Positions 18,740 through 27,675 of a stretch of 64,000 bases of DNA are shown here, piece after piece. The first letter of the stretch is position 1. Every line of letters starts with the position of its first letter. This DNA comes from HGM04593 sp045636545 (GTDB lineage: Bacteria > Bacteroidota > Bacteroidia > Bacteroidales > Bacteroidaceae). Below the pieces are notes generated by a model that saw nothing but the letters and a program-made list of their open reading frames with translations, ran no database searches and was not told the DNA's origin. The position numbers were made by a program, and so were the translations under genes. Location of the stretch: positions 1-64,000 of the forward strand of contig JAZTXR010000046.1 of NCBI GenBank assembly GCA_045636545.1, written 5' to 3'.

Positions 18740-19668
18740 TGAAAAAGGAAGATTTGACCTGCTTTATAAAATCCGAGGCACTACGTCTCGGATTTGACAT
18801 TTGTGGAATAGCCAAAGCCGACCCGATATCAGACAGGACAATACAGGCATACAACAGCTGGATTGAAGAAGAGAAGCACGGCACTATGCAATACCTTGAG
18901 CGCAACTGCGAGAAAAGATTCAACCCCACACTGCTTGTCGAAGGATGCAGAAGCATAATATCAGTAGCAATGAACTATGCCCCGGCGCAATCCATAGAAG
19001 GCATTGCCGACTATGCACAGGGCATGGATTACCATATAGTTGTAAAGGAGAGACTCTATAGGTTGCTGCAGAGCATTAACAATATATGCACAGTGCAAGG
19101 ACGTGCCTTCTGCGACTCGGCTCCGGTGCTCGAGCGCTACTGGGCAGTAAAGGCAGGCATTGGATATATCGGGCGTAACCGCCAGCTCATAATCCCCGGC
19201 AAAGGGTCAAGGTTTTTCTTGGGAGAACTGCTCGTCGACATTGAACTGTGCTACGATGCACCCTGCGGCCGCGACCTTTGTGGCAGTTGCCACAAGTGCA
19301 TAGATGCCTGTCCTGGCAATGCCTTGAGCAGCAATGGGCTTGATGCACGAAAGTGCCTCTCGTACCTTACAATAGAGCACCGCGACGAACTGCCCGAAAA
19401 CATTGGTGAAAAGATGGAGAATTGTTTCTATGGCTGCGACCGCTGCCAGGCAGTGTGTCCGCACAACCGTTTCTCAACCCCCAACTCAACCCCTGAACTT
19501 CAACCAAGCAAGGCACTGCTACAGATGACAAAGGAGAAGTGGAACGCACTGACAAAAGAGGAGTACAAGGTACTCTTCAGGCACAGCGCTGTCGAAAGAT
19601 GCAAGTACGAGCAACTCATGCGCAACATCGCAGCAATGCACTCGCAAAGCAAAACAAGACAAGATTGA
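18736..19668 (+). CDS. queG: epoxyqueuosine reductase QueG
   Basis: QueG reduces epoxyqueuosine to queuosine in the wobble position of tRNAs for Tyr, His, Asn and Asp, using cobalamin and two 4Fe-4S clusters. The N-terminal DUF1730-type region is followed by the ferredoxin-like repeats CGSCHKCIDACP (about residues 180-191) and CYGCDRCQAVCPHN (about 230-243). At 310 residues it lacks the C-terminal HEAT-like extension of longer homologues such as E. coli QueG (379 aa), as is common in Bacteroidota. Translation is coupled to the deacetylase by overlapping ATGATGA. The biological link between tRNA modification and glycan genes is unclear and may be only positional. Confidence 0.92.
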   Translation: MMKKEDLTCFIKSEALRLGFDICGIAKADPISDRTIQAYNSWIEEEKHGTMQYLERNCEKRFNPTLLVEGCRSIISVAMNYAPAQSIEGIADYAQGMDYHIVVKERLYRLLQSINNICTVQGRAFCDSAPVLERYWAVKAGIGYIGRNRQLIIPGKGSRFFLGELLVDIELCYDAPCGRDLCGSCHKCIDACPGNALSSNGLDARKCLSYLTIEHRDELPENIGEKMENCFYGCDRCQAVCPHNRFSTPNSTPELQPSKALLQMTKEKWNALTKEEYKVLFRHSAVERCKYEQLMRNIAAMHSQSKTRQD

Positions 19669-19746
19669 AAAGCTTCTGAGAAATCAATGTATCTTGATGC
19701 CTCTGTAGATGCCAATGAACTGAAAATCATTGCAGAACCGAATACA

Positions 19747-19793
19747 ACAGACAATCCCCAAGACCTTATTATCTTGGGGATTGTCTGTCATTT
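19747..19793. terminator. 17-bp perfect hairpin at convergent junction queG / C1 peptidase
   Basis: Arms 19747-19763 and 19772-19788 are exact reverse complements, with the 8-nt loop CCTTATTA. TTTTT follows within four bases on the plus strand. It sits between the stops of queG and the minus-strand peptidase. Confidence 0.85.
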
Positions 19794-19814
19794 TTGATTA
19801 TTATAGTACTTGTT

Positions 19815-21221
19815 TTACTCCTCGGGAGTGAACATCGGGTCCCAAGCGGGGAGCATGGTCGGCTTCTGCTTGAGCACGTCGAGCACCTTTGCGGGTACGT
19901 ATTTCTTGTCCACTACAAGGCGGAACATATACTCATTGAACCATTCGTCGGTCATTATGAGTGTGCCGTTGAAGCCCGATTGTGCGCCCCAGCTGTTCTC
20001 GACCTGCCATTTCTTGGGGTTGCCCTCATTGTCAAGGTCTACGGCCATCAATGTCATGGCGTGCGATGAGCCGCTGTCGAACGACATTATGCGCTCGCGC
20101 TTGTCCATGCCGAACTCGATGCCAAAGAGCTCCTCGTACTTGAAATTGTTGAGGTCCAATGTGCCACGTTCCGAGTTGAGGTACTTGCCCACGTCGCAAG
20201 AGAAGTACATCATTGTGCTGTCCTTGATTGAAGCAATGGCCATGGCCTTGATTTCCTCGATGGGGAGGTTGATGTAGAGCCAGTTGTGTCCGTCATAGAG
20301 GTGGCGGTCATACTCAATCTCGTAGCACTTCCAGTATGGACGTGCGGGATCGTTCATGAACATCACATAGTCGTCCTGCATGTTGATGTTCACGTATTTC
20401 TCGTAGAATGCCTTCGGGGTGTAGAGCTGTGGCTCCTCGCGATACTTGCCGTTTGCATCCTTTGGAGCCCACATGAACTCTGTCGGGGGAACGCCGTACA
20501 CGTTGGCGAGCATCTTGTAGACGGTCTTCAACTGCTCCTTTTTCATGTTCTGCAAATCCTTCTCCTTTGCACCGTTCTCGCTTGCCTGACGAAGCTCGAT
20601 GGCAAACTCGCGCAGCTTGCGGGTGAGGATTGATGAGAATGCGCTTGTGTTGTCGCTGGTGTAGGTCTCCTTCATCACGCCCTTGGGTACTACTCCATAC
20701 TTTGCAACAAGGTCGGCAACGCCGGTGAATGTGCCGCCGTCGCTGAGCGGGTGCTTGAAGAGCCACTCCACGGTGCGGTCGTCGATGGGCTTCTTGCGTG
20801 TGTCAATGATGCCTTGGAGGAAGAGGTTCGACTTCTCCAACTGGTCAAAGAAGAAATTGTATACCTGTGAGAACTCGAATGCACCGAGGTTCTCGCTTGC
20901 AATCATCTTTGCACGCATCACGTTGAGGCCGGTGAAAAGCCAGCAACGACCCGATGACTTCTGGTTTGTGATGCCTTTTGATGGCACGCTGTGGCTGAAA
21001 TAGGTGTCCATCTCGTTGAGGTTCTCCTGGTTCAGCGCCAGTCCCTTGATTGGCTGTGAGAGCAGGATGTTCTGAAGCGCCTTCTCGGCTGTTGTAGGCT
21101 TGTAGCTCTCGCTCAGTTCCTTGAGCATCTGCTGGTCAATGCCGCCGTTGTTCTGTGCCACGGCGCTGCCCGACAGCATGATGGCTGCTGCAATGCAACC
21201 TAATAGTCTTCTCTTTTTCAT
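19815..21221 (-). CDS. exported C1 family (bleomycin hydrolase/PepC-like) cysteine peptidase
   Basis: A 468-residue papain-fold peptidase of the PepC/bleomycin hydrolase type. The catalytic Cys is in the SSGRCWLFTG stretch (QxxGRCW type, preceded by TNQK), the His in SSHAMTLMAVD, and the Asn in VENSWG. Unlike cytoplasmic PepC it has a clear signal peptide (MKKRRLLGCIAAAIMLSGSAVAQ), so it acts in the periplasm or outside. Family members are aminopeptidases that form hexameric cages. The gene begins 27 bp after mfd on the same strand and has no separate promoter that I can see. It likely shares the mfd transcript. Confidence 0.9.
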   Translation of the reverse strand: MKKRRLLGCIAAAIMLSGSAVAQNNGGIDQQMLKELSESYKPTTAEKALQNILLSQPIKGLALNQENLNEMDTYFSHSVPSKGITNQKSSGRCWLFTGLNVMRAKMIASENLGAFEFSQVYNFFFDQLEKSNLFLQGIIDTRKKPIDDRTVEWLFKHPLSDGGTFTGVADLVAKYGVVPKGVMKETYTSDNTSAFSSILTRKLREFAIELRQASENGAKEKDLQNMKKEQLKTVYKMLANVYGVPPTEFMWAPKDANGKYREEPQLYTPKAFYEKYVNINMQDDYVMFMNDPARPYWKCYEIEYDRHLYDGHNWLYINLPIEEIKAMAIASIKDSTMMYFSCDVGKYLNSERGTLDLNNFKYEELFGIEFGMDKRERIMSFDSGSSHAMTLMAVDLDNEGNPKKWQVENSWGAQSGFNGTLIMTDEWFNEYMFRLVVDKKYVPAKVLDVLKQKPTMLPAWDPMFTPEE

Positions 21222-21248
21222 ATTGTAACTGTTTTTATGGTTTTGTAT

Positions 21249-24200
21249 TCAATTGTTATCGTTGTTCTCTTTGTGGATATCGACATGCCGTTGTATCTCT
21301 TCGATGAAAGCAAGTGCGGTCTCCACACTTTTCACGTTTTCAACGGTTATTATGCAGCGGCCGTCGTTCTCGCGTACCTTGCATTTGAATTGGCTTGTGG
21401 GTATGTAGCCCATTATGCTCCCGAACAGTTCGCTTGTGTAGTAACGTTCGTTGCGGGTGTCGACAAGGAAAAGGTTCATCCTGCCGCCTTTGAGGTAAAT
21501 CTTTTCAATGCCCAGCTTCTGTGCCTTGTGTCGCATGGTGACAACCCTTATGAGTTCTTCGCCCTCTTGGGGGATGGCACCGAAACGGTCTTTCATTCTT
21601 GTCCTGAATGCCTCAATCTCCCTGCTGTCGGTGAGTGAGTCAAGCTCGCGGTACAGCAGTATGCGCTCGTTGCTGTCGGGGACGTAGAGTGCGGGGAACA
21701 GCAGCTCGAGGTCGCTCTCCACAAAGCACTCCTTTACGTAGCTGTCGGCAGCGGTTCCGCTCTCCTCTTGCATCAGGATGTCCGAGAATTCATCCTCTTT
21801 CAGCTCCTGCACGGCTTCGGCAAGAATTTTCTGGTAGGTCTCGTAGCCAAGGTCAGCGATGAAGCCACTCTGTTCGGCGCCCAGCAGGTTACCCGCGCCG
21901 CGAATGTCAAGGTCCTGCATCGCTATGCTCATTCCACTGCCCAGTTCGCTGAAACTCTCTATGGCCTCCAGACGGCGTCGCGCATCGGTGTTGAGACTTT
22001 CGCGTGGCGGGGTAAGCATGTAGCAGAACGCCTTGCGCTTGCCACGTCCCACACGGCCGCGCATCTGGTGCAGGTCGCTCAGGCCAAAGTTCTGTGCCTG
22101 GTTTATGATGATGGTGTTGACGTTGGGGATGTCAATGCCGTTCTCCACAATTGAGGTGGCTATGAGCACATCGTGGTCGTGGTTTATGAATTCATAGAGG
22201 CGTTTCTCAAGCTCGGCTGGCTCCATCTGTCCGTGCCCTATACACACACGCACTCCGGGTACGTGTCGTCTTATGAGATTGGCAAGTTCCTCCATGCCCG
22301 AGATTCTGTTTGTTATCAGGAACACTTGTCCGTTGCGGCTCAGCTCAAAGCTGATGGCCTCCTTTATCACCTCGGCATCGAAGTTGTGTATCTCGGTGTG
22401 TATGGGGTAGCGGTTGGGCGGCGGTGTCTGTATTATGGAGAGGTCGCGCGCTCCCATAATGGAGAACTGCAGGGTGCGCGGTATTGGGGTAGCGGTCATC
22501 GTGAGCGTGTCCACATTCACCTTGAACTGGCGCAGCTTCTCCTTGACGGCAACACCGAACTTCTGTTCCTCGTCAATGATGAGCAGTCCCAAATCCTTGA
22601 ATTTTACCTCCTTGCTTGTGAGCTTGTGGGTGCCTATTACAATATCCACCTTGCCCTCTTTTATCTCCTCGAGAACCTTCTTTGTGGTTGCGGTGCTGCG
22701 TGCGCGGCTCAGATACTGCACATTGCAAGGGAAATCCTTGAGGCGCTCCTTGAAGGTGAGGTAGTGCTGGTAGGCCAGCACCGTGGTGGGTACAAGCACG
22801 GCCACCTGCTTGCCGTCGGTTGCTGCCTTGAAGGCGGCACGTATGGCAACCTCGGTTTTTCCAAAGCCCACATCGCCGCAGATGAGACGGTCCATGGGGC
22901 GCTTGCGCTCCATGTCCTTTTTGACCTCGTTGGTGGCCTTGAACTGGTCGGGGGTGTCCTCATAGATGAAGCTTGCCTCCAGTTCGTTCTGCAGGTAACT
23001 GTCGGGTGAGAAAGCGAAACCCTCCTCCTTGTAGCGTTGCGAGTATAGTTTTATGAGGTCTCGGGCAATGTCCTTTATCTTGTTCTTGGTGCGCTCCTTC
23101 ATGCGCTCCCATGCACCGGTGCCAAGCTTGCTCACCTGTGGTGCATCGCCCTCCTTGCCTCTGTACTTTGAAATCTTGTGCAGGTTGTGGATTGATACAA
23201 AGACGACATCCTCGTTGCGGTATATGAGCTTGATGGCCTCTTGTGTCACGCTTCCGTTGGGAATGCGCACAAGGCCGCCGAACTTGCCTATTCCATGGTC
23301 TATGTGCACTATATAGTCACCGATGCCGAACTCCTTCAGTTCCTTTATGGTGAGTGCAGCCTTGCCGTTGCGTGCGCGTTCACTGCGCAGACGGAAATTG
23401 TGGAAGCGCCCGAACAGCTGATGGTCGGTGAAAAGGGCGATTTTTAACGTGTTGTCGCAAAATCCCTCGTGTATGGTGTGCCCAATCGGGGTGAACGGAA
23501 TGTCATCGCCACGCTCTTCGAAGATTGCTTTCAGGCGGTCGGCCTGGTGCATGTCGTCGGTGAGCAGCAGCAGCTTGTAGCCCTCGCCGAGCAGGCGTTT
23601 GAAATTCTGGCTTACAAGGTCAAAGTCCTTGTGGAAAAGCGGCTGCAGCGATGTGTCGAACTTCACTTTCGTACTGTTTTTATCGACGGTCTGCGCCCGC
23701 AACTCCCAGTGCTTTATGCTTTTTGCATATTGTTCAAACTCATCGCTTGTCATCAGCTCGGGCATTTGGGGTAAGGACTCGTCCGACAGCCTTGCCTGCA
23801 ATGTGAAGCCTTCGTTGGCAAGCTTGTCCATGCAGCCTTTGACAAAGGCCATGTCTTTTGTTATGAGTATGGCGTTCTTGGGAAGGAATCCGGTTATTGC
23901 GACGGCCTCGCTGCCGCTCAGTTTGGGCACGATGGTAGCCTCGTCGGTGCGCTCCTTCGAGAGCTGGTCCTCGACGGTGAATGTACGTATGCTCTCCACT
24001 TCGTCACCGAAGAAATCAATGCGGTAGGGATATTCCGATGAAAAGGAGAAGATGTCGATTAGGCTGCCCCTCACGGCAAACTCGCCGGGTTCATAGACGT
24101 ATGTCACCTCCTTGAACTTGAGTGCGGCAAGTCTTTTCTCTACCTTGTCGCGGCTTATGTTGTCGCCGACGGCTATGGTGAGTGTGTTCTCCTCCAGCTG

Positions 24201-24620
24201 CTGTTGCGACACCACCTTCTCAGCAAGCGCATCGGGGTGTGTTACAATGACAAGCCCCTCTTTTCGGTGGCGGTTTACAAGGCGGCTCATCACCTCTGTG
24301 CGCAGTATGCGGTTGGCATCGTCCTCCTGGCCATATTTCATTGCACGGCGGAACGATGACGGGAAGAACAGTATGTTGTTGTCCCCGCTCATCTGCATCA
24401 TGTCATGGTAGAAATAGCCCGCCTCTTCGGCATCGTTCATCACTACAAGCAGTGTCTGCCCGGGTGCCTGCTGCTTGAATCCGCAGATGACCATGGCTGC
24501 TGAACTGCCCAATAGTCCCTCGAGGTGAACACGCTTCCTGCCCCCCTCTTCGCGCAACTGCATCAGGGCATCAATGCCGGGATGTGTTGCGAATATGCTC
24601 TGTATCTCTTTCGCTTCCAT
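21249..24620 (-). CDS. mfd: transcription-repair coupling factor Mfd
   Basis: Mfd removes stalled RNA polymerase and recruits UvrA to the lesion. From ATG 24620 (MEAKEIQSIF) it has 1123 residues. The UvrB-like N-terminus is followed by the CarD/RID domain (GDYIVHIDHGIGKFGG, about 480-495). The RecG-like translocase motor then has Walker A GDVGFGKTE (about 580) and the DEEQ box IIDEEQKFGV (about 680), with TMTATPIPRTL and RGRVGRG, and a TRCF domain closes the protein. An ATG at 24632 is possible but falls two bases from the -7 box. Confidence 0.95.
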   Translation of the reverse strand: MEAKEIQSIFATHPGIDALMQLREEGGRKRVHLEGLLGSSAAMVICGFKQQAPGQTLLVVMNDAEEAGYFYHDMMQMSGDNNILFFPSSFRRAMKYGQEDDANRILRTEVMSRLVNRHRKEGLVIVTHPDALAEKVVSQQQLEENTLTIAVGDNISRDKVEKRLAALKFKEVTYVYEPGEFAVRGSLIDIFSFSSEYPYRIDFFGDEVESIRTFTVEDQLSKERTDEATIVPKLSGSEAVAITGFLPKNAILITKDMAFVKGCMDKLANEGFTLQARLSDESLPQMPELMTSDEFEQYAKSIKHWELRAQTVDKNSTKVKFDTSLQPLFHKDFDLVSQNFKRLLGEGYKLLLLTDDMHQADRLKAIFEERGDDIPFTPIGHTIHEGFCDNTLKIALFTDHQLFGRFHNFRLRSERARNGKAALTIKELKEFGIGDYIVHIDHGIGKFGGLVRIPNGSVTQEAIKLIYRNEDVVFVSIHNLHKISKYRGKEGDAPQVSKLGTGAWERMKERTKNKIKDIARDLIKLYSQRYKEEGFAFSPDSYLQNELEASFIYEDTPDQFKATNEVKKDMERKRPMDRLICGDVGFGKTEVAIRAAFKAATDGKQVAVLVPTTVLAYQHYLTFKERLKDFPCNVQYLSRARSTATTKKVLEEIKEGKVDIVIGTHKLTSKEVKFKDLGLLIIDEEQKFGVAVKEKLRQFKVNVDTLTMTATPIPRTLQFSIMGARDLSIIQTPPPNRYPIHTEIHNFDAEVIKEAISFELSRNGQVFLITNRISGMEELANLIRRHVPGVRVCIGHGQMEPAELEKRLYEFINHDHDVLIATSIVENGIDIPNVNTIIINQAQNFGLSDLHQMRGRVGRGKRKAFCYMLTPPRESLNTDARRRLEAIESFSELGSGMSIAMQDLDIRGAGNLLGAEQSGFIADLGYETYQKILAEAVQELKEDEFSDILMQEESGTAADSYVKECFVESDLELLFPALYVPDSNERILLYRELDSLTDSREIEAFRTRMKDRFGAIPQEGEELIRVVTMRHKAQKLGIEKIYLKGGRMNLFLVDTRNERYYTSELFGSIMGYIPTSQFKCKVRENDGRCIITVENVKSVETALAFIEEIQRHVDIHKENNDNN

Positions 24621-24634
24621 ACGCTCAACCATTG

Positions 24635-24642
24635 CAAATTTA
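24635..24642 (-). promoter_or_regulatory. -7 element of mfd
   Basis: The minus strand reads TAAATTTG. No clear TTG lies 19-21 bp upstream. It favours ATG 24620 over 24632 for mfd. Confidence 0.5.
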
Positions 24643-24695
24643 TGAAATAAAATCTATAAAATTCTTTAAAAACTGCGTTAATTGTTTTATTGTTG

Positions 24696-24703
24696 TATAT
24701 TTG
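24696..24703 (+). promoter_or_regulatory. -7 element of the thioesterase operon
   Basis: TATATTTG matches TAnnTTTG, 9 nt before ATG 24713. The -33 region is weak (CTG 20 bp upstream). Confidence 0.5.
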
Positions 24704-24712
24704 CGGTAGATA

Positions 24713-25135
24713 ATGGCAAGATTTATGGAAGAATATATCTACAGGCACGAGATGAAGGTGCGTGATTATGAGTGCGATGTCCAGGGTGTTGTAAACAATG
24801 CCAACTATCAGCACTACCTTGAGCATGCGCGCCATGAGTTCCTGGAACAGACGGGCGGCAGCTTCTCGCAGATGCACGCCGAGGGACTGGACCTTATGGT
24901 GTCGAAGATTACACTCGAATACAAGCGCCCGTTGCGTGGCGGCGACAGGTTCGTTGTGTGTATCAATGTCAGGCGCAAGGGTGCAAAGCTTGTTTTCCTG
25001 CAGGATATATACAACCTTGCCGACGGTTCACTTTCGTTGAAGGGTGAGGTGGATGTCGTCTGCCTGAAAGACGGCCGCCTTACAAGAGGTGAGGTGTTTG
25101 ACGGGATGATTGAAGTTTTTTTGAACGGGAAATAG
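24713..25135 (+). CDS. acyl-CoA thioesterase, 4HBT/YbgC-like hotdog fold
   Basis: A 140-residue hotdog-fold protein. The motif VRDYECDVQGVVNNANYQHYLEHARHEFL holds the active-site Asp (DxxGVVN) followed by the long helix of 4-hydroxybenzoyl-CoA thioesterase-like enzymes. The expected reaction is hydrolysis of an acyl-CoA; the chain specificity is not visible. ATG 24725 is an alternative start and would leave a 21-nt leader instead of 9. It is the first gene of a likely operon with the unknown protein at 25144, the CoA transferase and the methylase, so a role in CoA-ester metabolism fits. Confidence 0.88.
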   Translation: MARFMEEYIYRHEMKVRDYECDVQGVVNNANYQHYLEHARHEFLEQTGGSFSQMHAEGLDLMVSKITLEYKRPLRGGDRFVVCINVRRKGAKLVFLQDIYNLADGSLSLKGEVDVVCLKDGRLTRGEVFDGMIEVFLNGK

Positions 25136-25143
25136 AGTCCGGT

Positions 25144-25509
25144 ATGGGTACAATAATTTCTTTGGTCATTTTTGGTGCAGTATATTGCTTTATATATATT
25201 GCAAAGAACTTTTCCTCGGTTCCCAAAGAGGAGGGTATGGCTTATGGCGAGAACTTTCCCACTGTGGAAATCCTTGAACCGGCAGAGGTACTGGCCGGGG
25301 AGGAACCTGTCAAGGAGGTGCCGACAGTGGTGCAGCCTGCTCCGGCAAAGGTGGCTGTGCAGAAGAGGCCTGATGTCGGCCGCCCGTCGCAAACCCGTTC
25401 GCCCGAGGTGCAGGTGCCCGCGAAAAAAGAACGCCTGGTAAGGCTGGACAGTAAATCCGAGGCAAAGCGTGCTTTCCTCTATTCCGAGATTTTCAACAGA
25501 AAATACTAA
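25144..25509 (+). CDS. membrane-anchored protein of unknown function
   Basis: A 121-residue protein with one N-terminal TM helix (about 3-21, GTIISLVIFGAVYCFIYIA). A Pro/Val/Glu-rich linker with PTVVQPAPAK follows, then a short conserved-looking C-terminal helix, SKSEAKRAFLYSEIFNRKY. The family is not recognised. The layout, with an anchor, a flexible spacer and a C-terminal peptide, resembles a tether presenting a binding motif in the cytoplasm or periplasm. That is inference. It lies 8 bp after the thioesterase and 14 bp before the CoA transferase. Confidence 0.7.
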   Translation: MGTIISLVIFGAVYCFIYIAKNFSSVPKEEGMAYGENFPTVEILEPAEVLAGEEPVKEVPTVVQPAPAKVAVQKRPDVGRPSQTRSPEVQVPAKKERLVRLDSKSEAKRAFLYSEIFNRKY

Positions 25510-25523
25510 CACACAATATTGCT

Positions 25524-27011
25524 ATGAATTATCCAATTTTGACAGCTGCCGAGGCCGCCTGTTACATAAATGACGGCGATGGTGTGGGCATAAGCGGTTT
25601 TACCCTTTCCGGTACGCCCAAGACTGTGCTTCCCGAGGTTGCAAAACGTGCCGAAGAGGCTCATGCTGCGGGTAAACCATTCAAGATAAATCTATATACG
25701 GGTGCATCGACCGGCGATGCCATTGATGGTGCGCTTTCGCGTGCCAAGGCCTTGAACTTCCGCGCGCCGTTCATCTCGAATCCCACAGTGCGCGATGCCA
25801 TCAACAACAAGGAGATTGTGTACACCGACCTTCACCTCTCCCTTATGGCGCAGGATTTGCGTTACGGTTATCTTGGCAAGGTCAATGTTGCAATTCTTGA
25901 GGCAATGGACATAACCCCCGATGGAAAGGTCTATCTGACGACTGCCGGTGGCATCGGTCAGACAGTGGTCAACCTTGCCGACAAGATTATTATAGAGCGC
26001 AACACCTTCCATCATACTATGGGGCTGCACGATGTCTATGAACCACAGGACCCGCCTTACCGCAAGGAGATTCCGATATATAATGCGGGCGACAGGATTG
26101 GAAAACCATACGTTCAAGTCGACCCGAAGAAGGTCGTGGGCATTGTGGAGGTGTGCCTGCCTAACGAACAGGTTGTTTTCAAGGAACTTGACCCTGTGAC
26201 ACGCAAGATTGGTGAGAATGTGGCAAATTTCATCCTTGGCGATATGAAACGAGGAATAATCCCGGCAACGGGCTTGCCCATTCAAAGTGGTATCGGCAAT
26301 GTGGCGAATGCAGTGCTCAAGGCGCTTGAAGATTGTGCCGAACTGCCCCCGCTCGACCTATACTCCGAGGTTCTCCAGGATTCTGTCATTGAACTCATGG
26401 AGCGTGGCCGTGTAAATGCAGGCAGTACCTGTTCGCTCTCCTTGAGCCAGGAGTGCCTGCAGCATGTATATGACAATCTTGACTTTTTCCGTGACAGGCT
26501 CATACTGCGCCCGTCAGAGATATCCAACCACCCCGAGGTCATCCGCCGTCTTGGCATAATTGCAATGAACACTGCCATAGCCGTTGACCTGTATGGCTGT
26601 GTAAACTCGTCGCACATTGGTGGTACCCGTCTGATGAACGGTATTGGTGGTTCGGGCGATTTTGCGCGTAATGCATTTGTCTCAATATTCATGACCCCCT
26701 CGACACAAAAAGGCGGTGCCATAAGCTCCATTGTACCAATGGTTACACACGCCGACCACACCGAGCATGACGTGCGTGTTGTCGCAACCGAGTGGGGCGT
26801 TGCCGATTTGCGCGGCAAGGGGCCCGACGAGCGTGCCCGACTGCTTATCGAGAACTGTGCACATCCCGATTATCGCAACCTGCTGTGGGATTATCTGAAG
26901 ATTGCAAAGAATGGGCATGTGTCGCATAATGTTGCGGCTGCTCTTGCAATGAATACAGCGTATGATCGTGAGGGTGATATGAGAAAAATTGATTGGAGCA
27001 AGTACTTATGA
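25524..27011 (+). CDS. acetyl-CoA hydrolase/transferase family (succinate:CoA transferase-like)
   Basis: A 495-residue class I CoA transferase of the Cat1/AarC type. These enzymes move CoA between acetate, succinate, propionate or similar acids through a glutamyl-CoA intermediate. Visible motifs are SGFTLSGTPKTVLPEV at the N-terminus, YTGASTGDAIDGALS, and DLYSEVLQD, where Glu282 aligns with the catalytic glutamate of AarC. The C-terminus has HIGGTRLMNGIGGSGDFARNA and SSIVPMVTH. In Bacteroidales such enzymes fit the succinate/propionate fermentation route. The exact acid pair is not determined by sequence. The stop overlaps the start of the methylase. Confidence 0.88.
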   Translation: MNYPILTAAEAACYINDGDGVGISGFTLSGTPKTVLPEVAKRAEEAHAAGKPFKINLYTGASTGDAIDGALSRAKALNFRAPFISNPTVRDAINNKEIVYTDLHLSLMAQDLRYGYLGKVNVAILEAMDITPDGKVYLTTAGGIGQTVVNLADKIIIERNTFHHTMGLHDVYEPQDPPYRKEIPIYNAGDRIGKPYVQVDPKKVVGIVEVCLPNEQVVFKELDPVTRKIGENVANFILGDMKRGIIPATGLPIQSGIGNVANAVLKALEDCAELPPLDLYSEVLQDSVIELMERGRVNAGSTCSLSLSQECLQHVYDNLDFFRDRLILRPSEISNHPEVIRRLGIIAMNTAIAVDLYGCVNSSHIGGTRLMNGIGGSGDFARNAFVSIFMTPSTQKGGAISSIVPMVTHADHTEHDVRVVATEWGVADLRGKGPDERARLLIENCAHPDYRNLLWDYLKIAKNGHVSHNVAAALAMNTAYDREGDMRKIDWSKYL

Positions 27012-27544
27012 ACAGGAAGAAGCTTGTGACAGAGATGGGGCGCATTGACCGCGATGCGTTTGCCAGGGCCGAGAAGATGCCGCTGGTGGTTGTGCTTGAC
27101 AATGTGCGCAGCCTGCACAATGTGGGTTCCGTGTTCCGTACGGGTGATGCTTTCCGTGTGGAGCGTATCATGCTGTGTGGCATAACAGCAACGCCGCCGA
27201 GTGCCGAGATTCACAAGACTGCCCTTGGTGCCGAGGATGTGGTGGAGTGGCAGTATTTCAAGAATACGATGGATGCAGTAGAGGCTCTGCGCGGTGAGGG
27301 GTACAGAATATACTCCATTGAACTTTGTGAGGGTAGCATTGCTTTGCAGGATTTTGTGGCCACCCCCGGTGAACGCTATGCTGTTGTGCTCGGTAATGAG
27401 GTAAAGGGTGTGCAGCAGGCTGTTGTGGATGCATCGGACGGTGCGATAGAAATCCCGCAGTTCGGTACGAAACACTCGTTGAACGTCTCGGTCACCGCGG
27501 GAATGGTCATTTGGGAGTTTGCCAAAAAGACAGGACTTGTTTAG
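27008..27544 (+). CDS. RNA 2'-O-methyltransferase, TrmH/SpoU family
   Basis: A 178-residue SPOUT enzyme. Motif 1 is LDNVRSLHNVGSVFRTGDAF (Asn and Arg conserved), motif 2 is VVLGNEVKGV and motif 3 IPQFGTKHSLNVSVTAG, which form the trefoil knot that binds S-adenosylmethionine. The target is likely tRNA or rRNA ribose. The short length, without an N-terminal L30e-like domain, fits the TrmH/TrmL-like branch. ATG 27008 overlaps the CoA transferase stop (ATGA). An upstream start at 26993 lies inside that gene and is less likely. Confidence 0.88.
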   Translation: MNRKKLVTEMGRIDRDAFARAEKMPLVVVLDNVRSLHNVGSVFRTGDAFRVERIMLCGITATPPSAEIHKTALGAEDVVEWQYFKNTMDAVEALRGEGYRIYSIELCEGSIALQDFVATPGERYAVVLGNEVKGVQQAVVDASDGAIEIPQFGTKHSLNVSVTAGMVIWEFAKKTGLV

Positions 27545-27619
27545 GTGAAAGGTGAAAAGTGAAAGCGGGTGATTGAAGATTTTCAATCGCAACGTGTGCT
27601 GCCTCAAAAAGTATAGCAA

Positions 27620-27650
27620 AAAAAGCGGAGATTCTCCGCTTTTTGTTTTC
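27620..27650. terminator. bidirectional terminator at convergent junction
   Basis: AAAAAGCGGAG (27620-27630), loop ATT, CTCCGCTTTTT (27634-27644): 11 perfect bp, with T-runs on both outward strands. Confidence 0.88.
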
Positions 27651-27675
27651 CGTTTTCTGTTTTCCCCTTTCCCCT

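Noticed and set aside
19687..19797. 36-codon ORF (MYLDASVDANELKIIAEP...) after queG
   Set aside because: It runs through both arms of the 17-bp terminator hairpin and has no promoter or family match.
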